Origin: Actinoplanes auranticolor
Lineage (GTDB): Bacteria; Actinomycetota; Actinomycetes; Mycobacteriales; Micromonosporaceae
NCBI RefSeq assembly: GCF_018332655.1
Contig: NZ_BOQL01000018.1
Location: forward strand, 124,001 to 188,000
Direction: 5' to 3'
DNA: 64,000 bases
The notes below the pieces were generated by a model. That model worked only from the letters and a program-made list of their open reading frames with translations, had not been told where the DNA came from and made no database searches. Shown in pieces: positions 7,130-18,280 of the stretch. The position numbers and the translations under genes are program-made. The number at the start of each line of letters is the position of its first letter. Position 1 is the first letter of the stretch.

Positions 7130-10033
7130 GTGACGGCTGCCATTCGATTCCGCGTTCTGGGTGACCTGGAGGTACGGCGCGACGGCGCGCTCGTCGTCAT
7201 CTCCGCCGCGAAGCTCCGGATCATCCTGGCGTCCCTGGTGCTGCGCGCGGGCCGGGTCGTGCCGGTGAGCGTCCTGACCGACCGGTTGTGGGATCACGAG
7301 CCGCCGGCCGAGGCGCGCGCGGCCCTGCAGACGTACGTCGCGCGGCTGCGCCGGCTGCTGGGCGCCGACGCTGCCATCCACTCGCGCAACGGCGGGTACG
7401 TCATCGAACTGCCGGCCCGCTCCTGCGACCTGCAGGAGCTCGACGAGCTGCTGGAGGGCACCCGCCTCGCCCAGGATCGTGGCGACCGGGCGGCCGCGCT
7501 CGAGTCGTTGCGGGCGGCGACCGCACTGTGGCGGGGGCCGATCCTGTTCGATGTGGATTCGGCGGCGTTGCATCGCGACGAGGTGCCCCAGGTGCAGGAG
7601 CGGTGCCTCGAGGCGGCCGAGCGCCGGTTCGCCCTGGAGCTGGCGCTGGGTCATCACCAGGCGGTGGTCGAGGAGCTGCGGGCACTCACCACGGCGTACC
7701 CGTTCCAGGAGGGGCTGCGGGCGCACCTGATGCGCGCGCTCTACCGGTCGGGACGGCAGACCGAGGCGCTGCAGGTCTACCGCGACGCCGCTGCGGTGCT
7801 GCGCACCGACCTGGGCCTGGACCCGGGGCCCGAGCTGCGCGCCGCGCACCAGGCGATCCTGCTCGGTGAGACGGTCGACGACGAGGCCCGCGCCGGCGCG
7901 TCACCGAGCGCGCCGGCGCTGTGCCAGCTGCCGCCGGCCATCGGTGACTTCGTCGGCCGGGCGGACCAGGTGGCCACCGTCGCCGGCTCGCTGGTCGCCG
8001 GGGGCGAGCCGGCCCGGCTACCCATCGTCGTGGTGAGCGGGGTGGCCGGTGTGGGCAAGTCCGCGCTCGCCGGTCATGTCGCGCACCGCGTCCGGGACCG
8101 TTTCCCGGACGGCCAGCTCTACGTCCATCTGGGCGGTGGCGGTCCGGCCCCGCGGGACGTCGGAGAAGTCCTCGGCGAGCTGCTGTACGCGCTGGGTGTG
8201 CTCCCGGCCGCGCAGCCGCGCTCGGTGCAGGCGCGGGCGGCGACGTTCCGCGCGCGGGTGGCCGACCGCCGGGTCCTGATCGTGCTCGACGATGCCGCCG
8301 ACGCCGGACAGGTGACACCGCTGCTGCCCGGTACGGCCGGTTCTGCCGTCCTCATCACCAGCAGGCGGTCACTGGACGAGCTGCCCGCCGCCGATCATCA
8401 CCGCCTGCAGCCGTTCTCCGTCGCGGAGGGGCTGGCGCTGCTCGGCCGGATCATCGATCCGGCCCGTGTCGCCGGCGAGCGGCCGGCCGCGGAGGAGCTG
8501 GTGGAGCTGTGCGGCCGTCTCCCCCTGGCGGTACGCATCATCGGTGCCCGGCTCCAGCCCCGGCCCACCCTGCACCTGCGCACGCTGGCCGATCGCCTGC
8601 GCGACGAGCAGCGGCGCCTCGACGAGCTGGCCGTGGGCGACCTGGCGGTCCGCTCGGAGCTGGCGGTCGGCTACGGCGGGCTGGCCGGCCCCGTCCAGCT
8701 GGCCCTGCGCCGGATGGGTCTGCTGCCGGCCGAATCCTTCGCCGCCTGGACGCTCGGCGCCGTCACCGGCGGCAGTGACGGCGAACGCGCCGTCGAGCAG
8801 CTCATGACCGCCGGGCTGCTGGAGCCGGCCGGTGTCGACCTGACCGGCCAGCTGCGGTACCGGCCGCACGACCTGGTCGCGCTGTTCGCCCGCGAGCTGG
8901 CCGGCGGCGAGGACGACGAGGTGACCCGGGCCGCGTACCGGTGCCTGCTGGACACGTTCCTCGTCCTGGCGCACCACGTGCACCTGCGGGTGGACCGCAA
9001 GGACGGGCTCCCGCCCGATCCGCTGCCGGACGGCATCGCCGCCGGGCCGGTGGACATCGCGGGCCTGACCGCCGACCCGGGTGCCTGGCTGCAGACCGAG
9101 CGGGCCCAGCTGCTGTACGCCATCACGCAGGCGTGCCGGCTGGGCAGCTACGACAAGGCGGCCCTGCTGGCGGACCTGACCATTCCGTCGCTGTCCATCC
9201 GCGGTGGCTACGACCAGATCGTGCGGGTCCGCGCGGCCGTCCGGGACGCCGCCCGCGCGGCCGGGGACGAGCGGGTCGCCAGCCGGCAGGCCAGCAGCCG
9301 GGCAGATGTCCTGCTCTCCCTCGACCTGGACCGGGCCGCCGCGGAGTTCGAGGAATCGGTCGCCGTGTTCCGCCGTCTCGGGCTCAGCCACGAACTCGTG
9401 CACAGCCTCACCGGCCTCGCCTTCGCCCGGATGTTCCAGGGGCGGCCGGCACTCCCGCATGCGCGGGAGGCGACCGAGATCGCGTACGCGACCGGCGATC
9501 CGGAGAACATCGTGCTGGCGCTGCGCACCCACGCCGACACGCTGGTCCTGCAGGACCGGCCGGCCGAGGCACTGCCGCTGCTGGATCGGGCGCTGGCCCA
9601 CACTCAGGCCCTCTGGAACACCGACAGCCACCGCGCCCTGCTGGTCCGCAAGCTGGACTGCGCCATCTCGCTCGGCGAGCTGGACCTGGCCGACAAGACG
9701 TACGCGCAGGCCCGCGAGGTGACGGACGCGGTCAACAACGCCCACGGGCTGGGCTGGCTGCTGGTCCATCACAGCCGGTTGCGGCGCGCACGTGGCGACC
9801 TGCCGGCCGCGATGGCCGACGCGCGTGAGGCGTTGCGGCGCATGGTCGAGGCGGGCGACCCCCGCGGGGTGTTCATCGCGAATCTGCGCCTGGCCGAAGC
9901 GCTGCTGGCGGGCGGCGACTCCCCCGGCGCCGCCGCCCTCCTGCGCGCTCTGATGTCCACCTCGGACGTCGCGTCCGTACCGCTGCTCAAGGACAAAGCC
10001 GAGGCCCTGCTCAGCCGAGCCGTCCCCGGATGA
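7130..10033 (+). CDS. SARP-type regulator with BTAD, NB-ARC and TPR-like domains (AfsR-like)
   Basis: A 967-residue regulator. Domains in order: OmpR-type winged helix (about 5-95), bacterial transcriptional activation domain BTAD (about 97-240, ending DLGLDPGPELRAAHQ), an NB-ARC ATPase (about 265-560) with P-loop GVAGVGKSALAG and LIVLDDAADAGQV as Walker B, then a helical repeat region (about 620-960) that reads as TPR-like. Start GTG 7130 has GGGGGG 3 bases upstream. Such proteins activate secondary-metabolite or stress genes and use the STAND ATPase as a switch. No biosynthetic cluster adjoins it directly. It ends only 10 bases from the convergent next gene. Confidence 0.92.
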   Translation: MTAAIRFRVLGDLEVRRDGALVVISAAKLRIILASLVLRAGRVVPVSVLTDRLWDHEPPAEARAALQTYVARLRRLLGADAAIHSRNGGYVIELPARSCDLQELDELLEGTRLAQDRGDRAAALESLRAATALWRGPILFDVDSAALHRDEVPQVQERCLEAAERRFALELALGHHQAVVEELRALTTAYPFQEGLRAHLMRALYRSGRQTEALQVYRDAAAVLRTDLGLDPGPELRAAHQAILLGETVDDEARAGASPSAPALCQLPPAIGDFVGRADQVATVAGSLVAGGEPARLPIVVVSGVAGVGKSALAGHVAHRVRDRFPDGQLYVHLGGGGPAPRDVGEVLGELLYALGVLPAAQPRSVQARAATFRARVADRRVLIVLDDAADAGQVTPLLPGTAGSAVLITSRRSLDELPAADHHRLQPFSVAEGLALLGRIIDPARVAGERPAAEELVELCGRLPLAVRIIGARLQPRPTLHLRTLADRLRDEQRRLDELAVGDLAVRSELAVGYGGLAGPVQLALRRMGLLPAESFAAWTLGAVTGGSDGERAVEQLMTAGLLEPAGVDLTGQLRYRPHDLVALFARELAGGEDDEVTRAAYRCLLDTFLVLAHHVHLRVDRKDGLPPDPLPDGIAAGPVDIAGLTADPGAWLQTERAQLLYAITQACRLGSYDKAALLADLTIPSLSIRGGYDQIVRVRAAVRDAARAAGDERVASRQASSRADVLLSLDLDRAAAEFEESVAVFRRLGLSHELVHSLTGLAFARMFQGRPALPHAREATEIAYATGDPENIVLALRTHADTLVLQDRPAEALPLLDRALAHTQALWNTDSHRALLVRKLDCAISLGELDLADKTYAQAREVTDAVNNAHGLGWLLVHHSRLRRARGDLPAAMADAREALRRMVEAGDPRGVFIANLRLAEALLAGGDSPGAAALLRALMSTSDVASVPLLKDKAEALLSRAVPG

Positions 10034-10043
10034 GCGAGGCCCG

Positions 10044-11174
10044 TCACTGCACCTGCGCCTTCTTGTAGAAGCCGCTGTCGATCAGGACCTTCTGGTAGTT
10101 GGTCTTGTTGACGATCGCCGTGTCGAGCAACGTCGACGGCACGACCTTGACCCCGTTGTCATAGTCCTTGTTGTTGTTCGTGGTCGGCTTCTGACCCTTG
10201 AGGACGGCGTCGGCCATCTGTGCGCTGGTCCGGGCCAGTTCCCGGTAGTCCTTGAAGATGGTCGAGTACTGCTCCCCCGCGATGATCGACTTCACCGAGG
10301 CCGCTTCCGCGTCCTGCCCGGTCACGACCGGGTACGGCTGACCGGCCGTGCCGTAGCCGTTGCTCTTGAGCGCGGAGATGATGCCGATCGAGAGCCCGTC
10401 GTACGGCGACAGCACACCGTCCACCGTCAGCCCGGAGCGGTACGTCGAGGTCAGCAGGTTCTCCATCCGGTCCTGGGCGACCGCCGGCTTCCACCGCAGG
10501 ATCGCGATCGTCTTGAACTCGGTCTGCTTGCTGGGCACCTTCAGCGTGCCGTCGTCCAGGTACGGCTTGAGCACCGACATCGCCCCGTTGTAGAAGAACG
10601 TCGCGTTGTTGTCGTCGGCCGAGCCGGCGAACAACTCGACGTTGAACGGGCCCTTCGCGGCGCCTTCGGACCCGTCGGCGTTGAGCACCTTGAGACCGGT
10701 CAGCAGAGAGGTCGCCTGCTGCACGCCGACCCGGAAGTTGTCGAAGGTCGCGTAGTAGTCCACGTTCGGCGAGTCGCGGACCAGCCGGTCGTAGGCGATC
10801 ACCGGGATCTTGTTGTCCGCCGCGCTCTGCAACTGGGTGCTGATCGCGGTGCCGTCGATGGACGCGATGATCAACAGCTTGGCGCCCTTGGTGATCTGGT
10901 TGTCGAGCTGGTTGACCTGGGTGGGGATGTCGTCCTCGGCGAACTGCAGGTCGACCTTGTAGCCTAGGGCCTCGAGTTCCTTCTTGACGTTCTCGCCGTC
11001 GCCGTTCCAGCGCTCCGAGGACCGGGTGGGCATGGTGACGCCGATCAGCGCGCCGGCGTTGCCGGTGCCGGCCGCGGGCTTCTTGTCCGCCGTCTTCTCG
11101 CTGGAACCACAGGCGGCCAGGGGAAAGGCCAGGACGACGGCCGATGCCGCCGCGATGACGCGGGTGGATCGCAT
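10044..11174 (-). CDS. Sugar ABC transporter substrate-binding lipoprotein (ChvE/XylF-like), orphan
   Basis: A 376-residue periplasmic-binding-type lipoprotein. The signal peptide has lipobox LAAC with C22. The mature part has the ChvE/multiple-sugar pattern: [54 protein letters not shown], and [20 protein letters not shown]. Start ATG 11174 is supported by GAGGAG 8 bases upstream; a longer upstream frame is not needed. No ATPase or permease gene is next to it, so it must share a transporter encoded elsewhere or serve as a sugar sensor for another protein. Confidence 0.88.
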   Translation of the reverse strand: MRSTRVIAAASAVVLAFPLAACGSSEKTADKKPAAGTGNAGALIGVTMPTRSSERWNGDGENVKKELEALGYKVDLQFAEDDIPTQVNQLDNQITKGAKLLIIASIDGTAISTQLQSAADNKIPVIAYDRLVRDSPNVDYYATFDNFRVGVQQATSLLTGLKVLNADGSEGAAKGPFNVELFAGSADDNNATFFYNGAMSVLKPYLDDGTLKVPSKQTEFKTIAILRWKPAVAQDRMENLLTSTYRSGLTVDGVLSPYDGLSIGIISALKSNGYGTAGQPYPVVTGQDAEAASVKSIIAGEQYSTIFKDYRELARTSAQMADAVLKGQKPTTNNNKDYDNGVKVVPSTLLDTAIVNKTNYQKVLIDSGFYKKAQVQ

Positions 11175-11298
11175 GCACGAACTCCTCAATGCTGCACGGT
11201 CGGTGCGCCGGCGGGACGATCCCGACCGTAGGCAGCGCGGCGTTGTTCGGGTTCGGCCCCGGCGGCTGAACAACCAACGCTGGACACGGGCGAGGACA

Positions 11299-14051
11299 AT
11301 GACCGCGACGAATGGAGGGCCGGTGCCCCGACAGGAACGTCCGCTGGAGTCCGAGGAGACTCCCCTGCTGCGGTTCGCCGGGGACCTGCGGCGTCTGCGG
11401 CGGCGGGCCGGCCTGCCCTCGTACCGGGAGCTGGGCAAGCGGACGAGCTACTCGGCCGCGGCACTGTCCGAAGCCCTGTCCGGCCGCCGCCTGCCCAGCC
11501 TGGCCGTCACCACGGCGATCGTCCGGGCCTGCGGCGGCGACACCGGCGAGTGGACCGGGCGGTGGCGGCAGCTGGCGGCCGCGCAGCCCGGCGCGGACAG
11601 CGGCGTGCCCCCGCCGTACGTGGGCCTGGCCCCCTACCAGGTCGACGACGCCGACCGGTTCTTCGGCCGCGAGGCGCTGACCGACACCCTGCTGACGCCG
11701 GTCGCCGAACGGCCGTTCGTCGGGATCTTCGGCTCCTCCGGCGCGGGCAAGTCGTCGTTGCTGCGGGCCGGCCTGGTCGCCCGCAGTGCGCGCACCGCGA
11801 TCGTGGTACGCCGGGAGCCGATCCGATCACCGAGCTGGCGGTGCCCGTGGCGAACCTCGCCGACGAGCCCGCCGACCGGGTCCGCGCCGACCTCGCCGCC
11901 GACCCGCAGGCCCTGCGCGGCTGGCTGGCCAAAGCCGCCGACGATCTGCTGCTGGTGGTGGATCAGTTCGAAGAGGTTTTCACGCTCTGCGACGAAGCCG
12001 CCCGGCTCTGGCTGATCCGGGCGTTGACCACCGCCGCGGGACCGCACAGCCGGGTGGTCATCAGCGTGCGCGCCGACTTCTACGGTCGCTGCGCGCGCCA
12101 CCCGGAGCTGGTGACCGCGTTGCACAGAGCGCAGGTCCTGGTCGGCCCCATGTCCACCGAGGAGCTGCGGTCGGCGATCACCGGACCGGCCGCCCACGCG
12201 GGCGCCACGATCGAGACGGCGCTGCTGGCCCGGCTCGTCGCGGACGTCAGCGGGCAGCCCGCCGTGCTGCCGCTGGTGTCGCACACGCTCGCCGAGACCT
12301 GGCAGCGGCGGCGCGGCGTGGTTCTCACCCTGGCCGGCTACGAGGACGCCGGCGGCATCGAACACGCTCTCGCGCGTACCGCCGAGCACACCTTCGACCA
12401 CCTCACCGAGGACGATCGTGGCAGGGCCCGGCTGCTGTTCCTGCGCCTGGTGGTTCCCGGCGACGGCACCGAGGACAGCCGGCGGCGGGTCCGGCGGGCC
12501 GACCTGGACGTCCCCGATGCCCTGCTCGACCGGCTCGCCGCGGCCCGGCTGATCACCATCGACCGCGACAGCGTCACCCTGACCCACGAGGCGTTGCTGC
12601 GAGCGTGGCCGCGGCTGGCCGGCTGGATCGCCGACGACCGCGACGACCTGCGGGCCCAGCACCGGCTCACCGAGGCCACCGCCGTCTGGGCAGCCCACGG
12701 GCACGACCCCGACACCCTCTACCGCGGCGCCCGCCTCGACCGGGCGGCTCGGCTACGGGACCGGCTCAACCCCGGCGAGCGGGCCTTTCTCGACGCCGGC
12801 CTCGCCGCCGAACACGCCCGGAGGCGCGCCGGCCAGCGCACCACCCGCCGGTTGCGCCGGTTCGCCGCCGGGCTGGCGGTGCTGGCCGTCCTCCTGGCCG
12901 GCACCGCGATCGTGGCTGCGACCGCCCAGCACAAGGCCGCCCGGCAGCGCAACGAGGCACTGTCCCTGCGCGCTGCCGATGCCGCCCGGGACCTGATCGC
13001 CTCCCGGCCCACCGACGCCGCCGCCCTGGCCCTGGCCGCATACCGGCTCGCACCCACGGCCGAGGCCCGCGACGTGCTGCTCCTGGCGCACGCCGCCGCG
13101 GGTGCCACCACCCTCGGTCGCGGCTACCTCAGCCCACCCGGCCGGTTCGCGGCCACCTACGACACCCGCACGTCCGGGGAACAGCTCTGGCGGCGGGACG
13201 GTACGACGTGGCGGCCGGCGGGCCGTCTGGCCACCGCCGACAGCTACCTGCACGCGAGCAGCCTCGACGAGCGCCGGGCCATCTACTGGACCGCGAACAC
13301 CCGTTCCCACCTCTGGGACCTGACCGACCTGGACCGTCCGCGCCGCATCAATGTGCCGGCCGGGCTGGGAATGATGCAGAGTCTGGACCGGACCGGTTCG
13401 CTGCTGAGTGCTCTGGGCACGGACAGCACGGCCCGGGTGTGGCGCGTCGGCGACCGGTCGGTCCGCACCTTGCCCGCCGGTGACGTCGTCGGGACCGCGG
13501 TGCTCGCCGACGGCACCGGCGTCGTGCTCAGCCGGCGCACCGGTGACCAGGACGCCATCGAACGCTGGACCCTCGACGGTCGCCGGACCGGCACCCTGCT
13601 GCACGTGCCGCACCCCGCGGTCGTCCAGGCCGGACCGGCCGGGCTGATCGCCGTCACGTCCTACCTGGGCGACTCGACCACGACCGTCCTGGACACCGCC
13701 GGCCCCCGTGCCCCGCGCATCGTCGCTCGCGTCAGCGGCCTCGACGAGACAGCCAACCCGGCCTTCGACCCCGCCGGCCGGACCGTGGCGGTCATCGACG
13801 GTGCCGGCGCCCGGATCTGGGACGCGGCGACCGGCCGGAGCCTGCTCCGCCTGCACACTCAGGGCCTGCGCCTGAACTCCCCCCGTCTCAGTGGCACCGA
13901 CCTGGCGGTGCTGGACGGGAAGTCGGCGATGTGGCGCATCAACGCCGATCTCACCGCCGTGATCCAGCAGACGTGCGCGCGGCCGGTCACCGTGGACTGG
14001 CACCGGTATTTCCCCGGCACCACCCGTGAGCGGCTGTGCCCGTCCCGGTGA
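11299..14051 (+). pseudogene. HTH-nSTAND1-beta-propeller NTPase, interrupted by an apparent one-base frameshift
   Basis: The frame starting at ATG 11299 (or GTG 11323) gives an XRE-like HTH ([24 protein letters not shown]), then YVGLAPYQVDDADRFFGREA and P-loop FGSSGAGKSSLLRAGL. At about 11807 the homology moves to another frame, with TPGADPITELAVPVANL, Walker B (LLLVVDQFEEVFT), the rest of the nSTAND1 domain, a membrane segment (AVLAVLLAGTAIVAA) and a degenerate WD40/propeller C-terminus. Restoring one base at about 11807 gives an unbroken IVVTPGADP junction, so I read a one-base deletion or a sequencing error. Without it the product would be about 910 residues. Family members are predicted signal-transduction NTPases. 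Confidence 0.75.
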
Positions 14052-14057
14052 ACCCGC

Positions 14058-15635
14058 TCAGTACTTGAACTGGCTGACCAGGGTGTGCAGCGTCGCGCTC
14101 ATCGTGGCCAGCTCGTTCACCGCCGTCTGCGAGCCGGCGATCGCGGTGGACGTCTCCGTCGCCGCGCTGGCTACCGCCGTCAGGCTGCCGGAGATGTCGC
14201 GGCTGCTGCCGGAGGCGTCGGAGATGTTGCGGGCCATCTCCGAGGTGGTCGCCGTCTGCTCCTCGACCGCCGAGGCGATGGTGGTCTGGTAGTCGTTGAC
14301 CTGCAGGATGATCTGGCTCATCCGGTCGATGGCGGCCGTGGTGGCCGTGGCGCTCGTCTGGATGTCGGTCACCCGGCGGCCGATGTCGCCGGTCGCCCGC
14401 GCGGTCTCCTGAGCGAGGTCCTTGACCTCGGAGGCCACCACGGCGAAGCCCTTGCCCATCTCGCCGGCCCGGGCCGCCTCGATGGTGGCGTTGAGCGCGA
14501 GCAGGTTGGTCTGCTCGGCGATCGCCGTGATCAGCTTGATGACGTCGTCGATCTCCGCGGACGAGGTGCCGAGCTCCTTGACGGTCCGGGTGGCCTCGCC
14601 GGCCACGTCGACGGCCTCGGCGCCGGCCCGGCTGGCGTCCGCGGCGTTCGACGCGATCTCGCGGATCGAGGCCCCCATCTCCTCGGCGCCCGCGGCGACC
14701 GTGCTCAGCGCCCCGCTCATCGACTCGGTCGCGTCCGCGACCCCACCGACCTGGCGGGACGTGTCGGCGGCCGAACCGGAGATCTGCTGGGAGTTGGCCG
14801 AGAGCTGCTCGGAGGCGGCGGCCAGCGAGGTGGCCTGGTCGCCGATCTGCCGGATGGTACCGGCGATCTTGGCGACGAACCGGTTGAACGCGGCGGCCAG
14901 CGGACCGAACTCGTCCTTGCGGTTCTCGTCGACCCGGCGGGTGAGGTCACCCTCGCCGTCCGCGATCTCGGACAGCCGCTCGGTCAACGCGGTCAATGGA
15001 CGCAGGATGCTGCGGGAGAGCAGGAACGCCAGGACCAGCACCAGCAGCGCGGCGGCGACGATGCCGATCAGGACGGCGACCCGGGCCCGGTCGGCGGTCT
15101 CGGTCGTCTCCGTCGCCCGGGTGGCCAGCAGGCTCGTCTCGGCGTCGGTCAGTTCTGCGATGACGGTGCGGATCTGGTCCATGACCGCCTTGCCCTTGTC
15201 GGTGAGCACGACGGCCTGCGCGGCGGCGAAGCCGTCGGTGCGGCGCAGCTCGATGGTGTCGGCGAGTTCGGCGAACTTGCTGTCCACCAGCGGGCGCAGA
15301 CGGGCGATCCGCGCCTGCTGTTCGGCATTGTCGCTGGTCAGATCGGCCACGGCGGTGATGGCTCCGTCGATCGACTGCTTGGCGCTGTCATAGGGCGCGA
15401 GATACCGGTCCTCACCGGTGATCAGATAACCGCGCTGCCCGGTCTCGGCGTCCTTGAGCGTCGAGGTGACCGCGGCCAGCGCCTCGATCACCTGATAGGT
15501 GTGTGACACCTTGCCGCTGTTGTCCTCCAGGGTGGTGGTGCTGTGGTAGGCCACCGCACCGACGACGCACAGCACCAGCAGGGGAACCGCGAAGGCTGCG
15601 ATCAAGCGGTATTTGATGCGGTGCAACCAACCCAT
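14058..15635 (-). CDS. Methyl-accepting chemotaxis protein with CHASE3-like sensor
   Basis: A 525-residue membrane receptor. One membrane segment at about 12-33, a periplasmic CHASE3-like helical domain (about 40-185, with [16 protein letters not shown]), a second segment (about 190-212), HAMP ([27 protein letters not shown]), then the MCP signalling coiled coil with the hairpin tip [24 protein letters not shown] 15635 is chosen over upstream codons because AGGGGA precedes it and the protein then begins just before the first membrane segment. No other che genes are in the window. The gene is convergent with the NTPase gene with only 6 bases between them. Confidence 0.93.
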   Translation of the reverse strand: MGWLHRIKYRLIAAFAVPLLVLCVVGAVAYHSTTTLEDNSGKVSHTYQVIEALAAVTSTLKDAETGQRGYLITGEDRYLAPYDSAKQSIDGAITAVADLTSDNAEQQARIARLRPLVDSKFAELADTIELRRTDGFAAAQAVVLTDKGKAVMDQIRTVIAELTDAETSLLATRATETTETADRARVAVLIGIVAAALLVLVLAFLLSRSILRPLTALTERLSEIADGEGDLTRRVDENRKDEFGPLAAAFNRFVAKIAGTIRQIGDQATSLAAASEQLSANSQQISGSAADTSRQVGGVADATESMSGALSTVAAGAEEMGASIREIASNAADASRAGAEAVDVAGEATRTVKELGTSSAEIDDVIKLITAIAEQTNLLALNATIEAARAGEMGKGFAVVASEVKDLAQETARATGDIGRRVTDIQTSATATTAAIDRMSQIILQVNDYQTTIASAVEEQTATTSEMARNISDASGSSRDISGSLTAVASAATETSTAIAGSQTAVNELATMSATLHTLVSQFKY

Positions 15636-15753
15636 GATGACCTGTCCCCTTTGAACGGCGGCCGTGACTCGGCATGGGCCCTGCCCGGTGCAGAGTCCTA
15701 CTCCCAAGATCGTCAGCTGCTCCGCATAACTGAGGTCAGAGCCGCCTCCACCG

Positions 15754-15842
15754 AGACATCTGATTTTTACCCCGATGAAGCTGACCAGAGATCACCCGTA
15801 GACACACAAGGTCGTGGACGCCTATAAATACATCAGATGTCT
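15754..15842. promoter_or_regulatory. Promoter with paired inverted operator sites upstream of the fuconate operon
   Basis: AGACATCTGAT (15754-15764) and ATCAGATGTCT (15832-15842) are perfect reverse complements 78 bases apart; each contains a short AGA-NN-TCT palindrome. Between them TAGACA (15799-15804) and TATAAA (15823-15828), 18 bases apart, form a good sigma-70-like promoter for the + strand. The right site would overlap the transcription start, as expected for a repressor operator, perhaps for the GntR regulator encoded at 20820-21518. Confidence 0.55.
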
Positions 15843-15896
15843 GCGGCCCGTTGCGGCCAGGATCTGGGCGCGGGCCACCACAGAGCAGGAGCCTTG

Positions 15897-17219
15897 GTGA
15901 CTGAGCGCATCTCGTCCGTCGACACCTTCGACATCCGCTTCCCGACCTCGCGGCACCGCGACGGATCCGACGCCATGAACCCGTTCCCGGACTACTCCGC
16001 CGCGTACCTCGTGCTGCGCAGCACCGCGGGCGCCGAGGGCCACGGGTTCGTCTTCACCGTCGGCCGCGGCACGGAGATCGAGGTCGCCGCCATCCGGTCG
16101 CTGGCCCCGATGGTCGTCGGACAGCCGGTCGACGCACTCGTGGCCGACCCCGGGGCGCTCGCCCGGCAGCTCATCGGCGACAGCCAGATCCGCTGGCTGG
16201 GACCGGAGAAGGGGGTGGTCCACATGGCCGCGGGCGCCCTGGTCAACGCGGTCTGGGACCTGGCCGCCCGGCGCGCGGGCCGGCCGCTGTGGAGCCTGCT
16301 GGCCGCGCTGACCCCCGAGCAGATCGTCGCCCAGATCGACTGGCGCTACCTGCGCGACGCACTGACCGAGGACGAGGCGCTGACCATCCTGCGTGACGCC
16401 GCGCCGGGCAAGGCCGAGCGCGAGCGGACCCTGCTGGACGAGGGGTATCCGGCGTACACGACCACGCCGGGCTGGCTCGGCTACGACGACGAGAAGCTGG
16501 CCCGGCTGTGCCGGCAGGCCGTCTCCGACGGCTACCGGCTGATCAAGCTGAAGGTCGGAGCGGACCTCGGGGACGACGTCCGGCGGCTGGCGATCGCCCG
16601 GCGCGCGGTGGGCCCGGACGTGGGCATCGCCGTCGACGCCAACCAGGTCTGGGGCGTGCCCGACGCGATCGGCTGGATGCGGGAGCTGGCGCCGTTCGAC
16701 CCGTACTGGATCGAGGAACCGACCTCTCCGGACGACGTCCTCGGGCACGCCGCGATCCGATCGGCGCTGGCGCCGATCCGGATCGCCACCGGCGAGCACA
16801 TGCACAACGCCGTCATGTTCAAACAGTTGCTGCAGGCCGGCGCGGCCGACGTGGTCCAGATCGACGCCTGCCGGGTCGGCGGCGTCAACGAGAACCTCGC
16901 GATCCTGCTGCTCGCGGCGAAGTTCGGCGTCCCCGTCTGCCCGCACGCGGGCGGCGTGGGCCTCTGCGAGCTCGTGCAGCACCTGGCCATGTTCGACTTC
17001 GTCGCGGTCAGCGGTACGGCCGAGAGCCGGGCCATCGAGTACGTCGACCACCTGCACGAGCATTTCACCGCCCCGGTACGCATCGCGAACGGCCGCTACG
17101 TGGCCCCCCGGACCGCCGGGATGAGCGCGCAGATGCTGCCGGCGACCCTGGCGGCGTACCGGTATCCCGACGGCCCCCGGTGGGCCGGCGCCGATCCATC
17201 AGATGGAGGACAGCGATGA
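15897..17219 (+). CDS. fucD: L-fuconate dehydratase (enolase superfamily)
   Basis: A 440-residue enolase-superfamily sugar-acid dehydratase, closely matching what I recall of Xanthomonas FucD. It would convert L-fuconate to 2-keto-3-deoxy-L-fuconate. Seen: [16 protein letters not shown] near the N-terminus, the KxK catalytic pair K217/K219 (LIKLKVG), metal ligands in [15 protein letters not shown] and TGEH, and the partner His in [15 protein letters not shown] 15897 is chosen because AGGAG at 15887-15891 lies 5 bases upstream and it matches the family N-terminus. The stop overlaps the ATG of a sugar-binding protein, so it leads an uptake-catabolism operon. Confidence 0.9.
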   Translation: MTERISSVDTFDIRFPTSRHRDGSDAMNPFPDYSAAYLVLRSTAGAEGHGFVFTVGRGTEIEVAAIRSLAPMVVGQPVDALVADPGALARQLIGDSQIRWLGPEKGVVHMAAGALVNAVWDLAARRAGRPLWSLLAALTPEQIVAQIDWRYLRDALTEDEALTILRDAAPGKAERERTLLDEGYPAYTTTPGWLGYDDEKLARLCRQAVSDGYRLIKLKVGADLGDDVRRLAIARRAVGPDVGIAVDANQVWGVPDAIGWMRELAPFDPYWIEEPTSPDDVLGHAAIRSALAPIRIATGEHMHNAVMFKQLLQAGAADVVQIDACRVGGVNENLAILLLAAKFGVPVCPHAGGVGLCELVQHLAMFDFVAVSGTAESRAIEYVDHLHEHFTAPVRIANGRYVAPRTAGMSAQMLPATLAAYRYPDGPRWAGADPSDGGQR

Positions 17220-18280
17220 ACCGAAGAATGGTGCTCGGTCTGGCGGTCGTCACGACGGTCGGCGTCACGTCGTCCATGGCGGGCTGCAACCGCGACTCGC
17301 CGTCGGCCGGCGGCAGCGGTGCCACAGCCCCGATCGTCGGCGTCGACTACCCGAGGTCGGACACCGACTTCTGGAACTCCTACATCCGGTACGTGCCCGA
17401 GTCCGCGAAGGCGCTCGGCGTCGAGCTCAAGACGACGAACTCGCAGAACGACGTGGCCACCCTGATCTCGAACGTGCAGACGTTCGTCAGCCAGGGCGTC
17501 AAGGGCGTGGTGATGGCCCCGCAGGACACCGCCGCCATCGCGCCCACCCTCGAGCAGCTCGCGGCCAGGAAGATCCCGGTCGTCACCATCGACACCCGGC
17601 CCGACACCGGATCGGTGGCCATGGTGGTGCGGGCCGACAACCGCGCCTACGGCACCAAGGCGTGCCGGTTCCTGGGCACCAAGCTCGGCGGCAAGGGCAA
17701 GGTCGTGATGCTGCAGGGTGATCTCGCCTCGATCAACGGCCGCGACCGCACCGAGGCCTTCCACGACTGCATGAAGAAGGACTTCCCCGGCATCAAGGTC
17801 TTCGGCGAGATCACCGACTGGAAGGGCGACGTCGCGGCGTCCAAGCTGCAGACCCGGCTGGCGTCCGACCCCGACGTCAAGGGCGTCTACATGCAGTCGT
17901 CGTTCGCGCTCTCCGGCACCAAGCAGGTGCTCAAGCAGAAGGGCCTGCTCGTGCCCCCGAGCGACCCGGAGCACGTCTTCATCGTCTCCAACGACGGGAT
18001 CCCCGAGGAGCTCAAGGACATCAAGGCCGGCCTCATCGACGCGACGGTCAGCCAGCCCGCCGACCTGTACGCGAAGTACGGGCTCTTCTACGCCAAGGCC
18101 GCCATCGACGGCAGGACGTTCCAGCCCGGTCCGACCGATCACGACAGCACCATCATCAAGGTGCGCGACGGTCTGCTCGAGGATCAGCTCTCTGCGCCGC
18201 TGGTCACCGCGGACGGCGCGACGATCGGCGGTGAGAAGACGGCGAAGTACGACGACACGTCGCTGTGGGGCAACTCATGA
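17216..18280 (+). CDS. Sugar ABC transporter substrate-binding lipoprotein (RbsB-like)
   Basis: A 354-residue type-1 periplasmic binding protein. The signal peptide ends in a weak lipobox, SMAGC, with the Cys near residue 23. The sugar-binding core includes [49 protein letters not shown] and [20 protein letters not shown]. The ATG overlaps the fucD stop and GGAGGA precedes it. With the two following genes it makes a complete importer; the dehydratase suggests L-fucose, L-galactonate or a related sugar acid as substrate (inference). Confidence 0.92.
   Translation: MNRRMVLGLAVVTTVGVTSSMAGCNRDSPSAGGSGATAPIVGVDYPRSDTDFWNSYIRYVPESAKALGVELKTTNSQNDVATLISNVQTFVSQGVKGVVMAPQDTAAIAPTLEQLAARKIPVVTIDTRPDTGSVAMVVRADNRAYGTKACRFLGTKLGGKGKVVMLQGDLASINGRDRTEAFHDCMKKDFPGIKVFGEITDWKGDVAASKLQTRLASDPDVKGVYMQSSFALSGTKQVLKQKGLLVPPSDPEHVFIVSNDGIPEELKDIKAGLIDATVSQPADLYAKYGLFYAKAAIDGRTFQPGPTDHDSTIIKVRDGLLEDQLSAPLVTADGATIGGEKTAKYDDTSLWGNS

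Noticed and set aside
11800..11815. Programmed ribosomal frameshift in the nSTAND1 gene
   Set aside because: No slippery X-XXY-YYZ heptamer and no obvious stimulatory hairpin; a single missing base explains the break.
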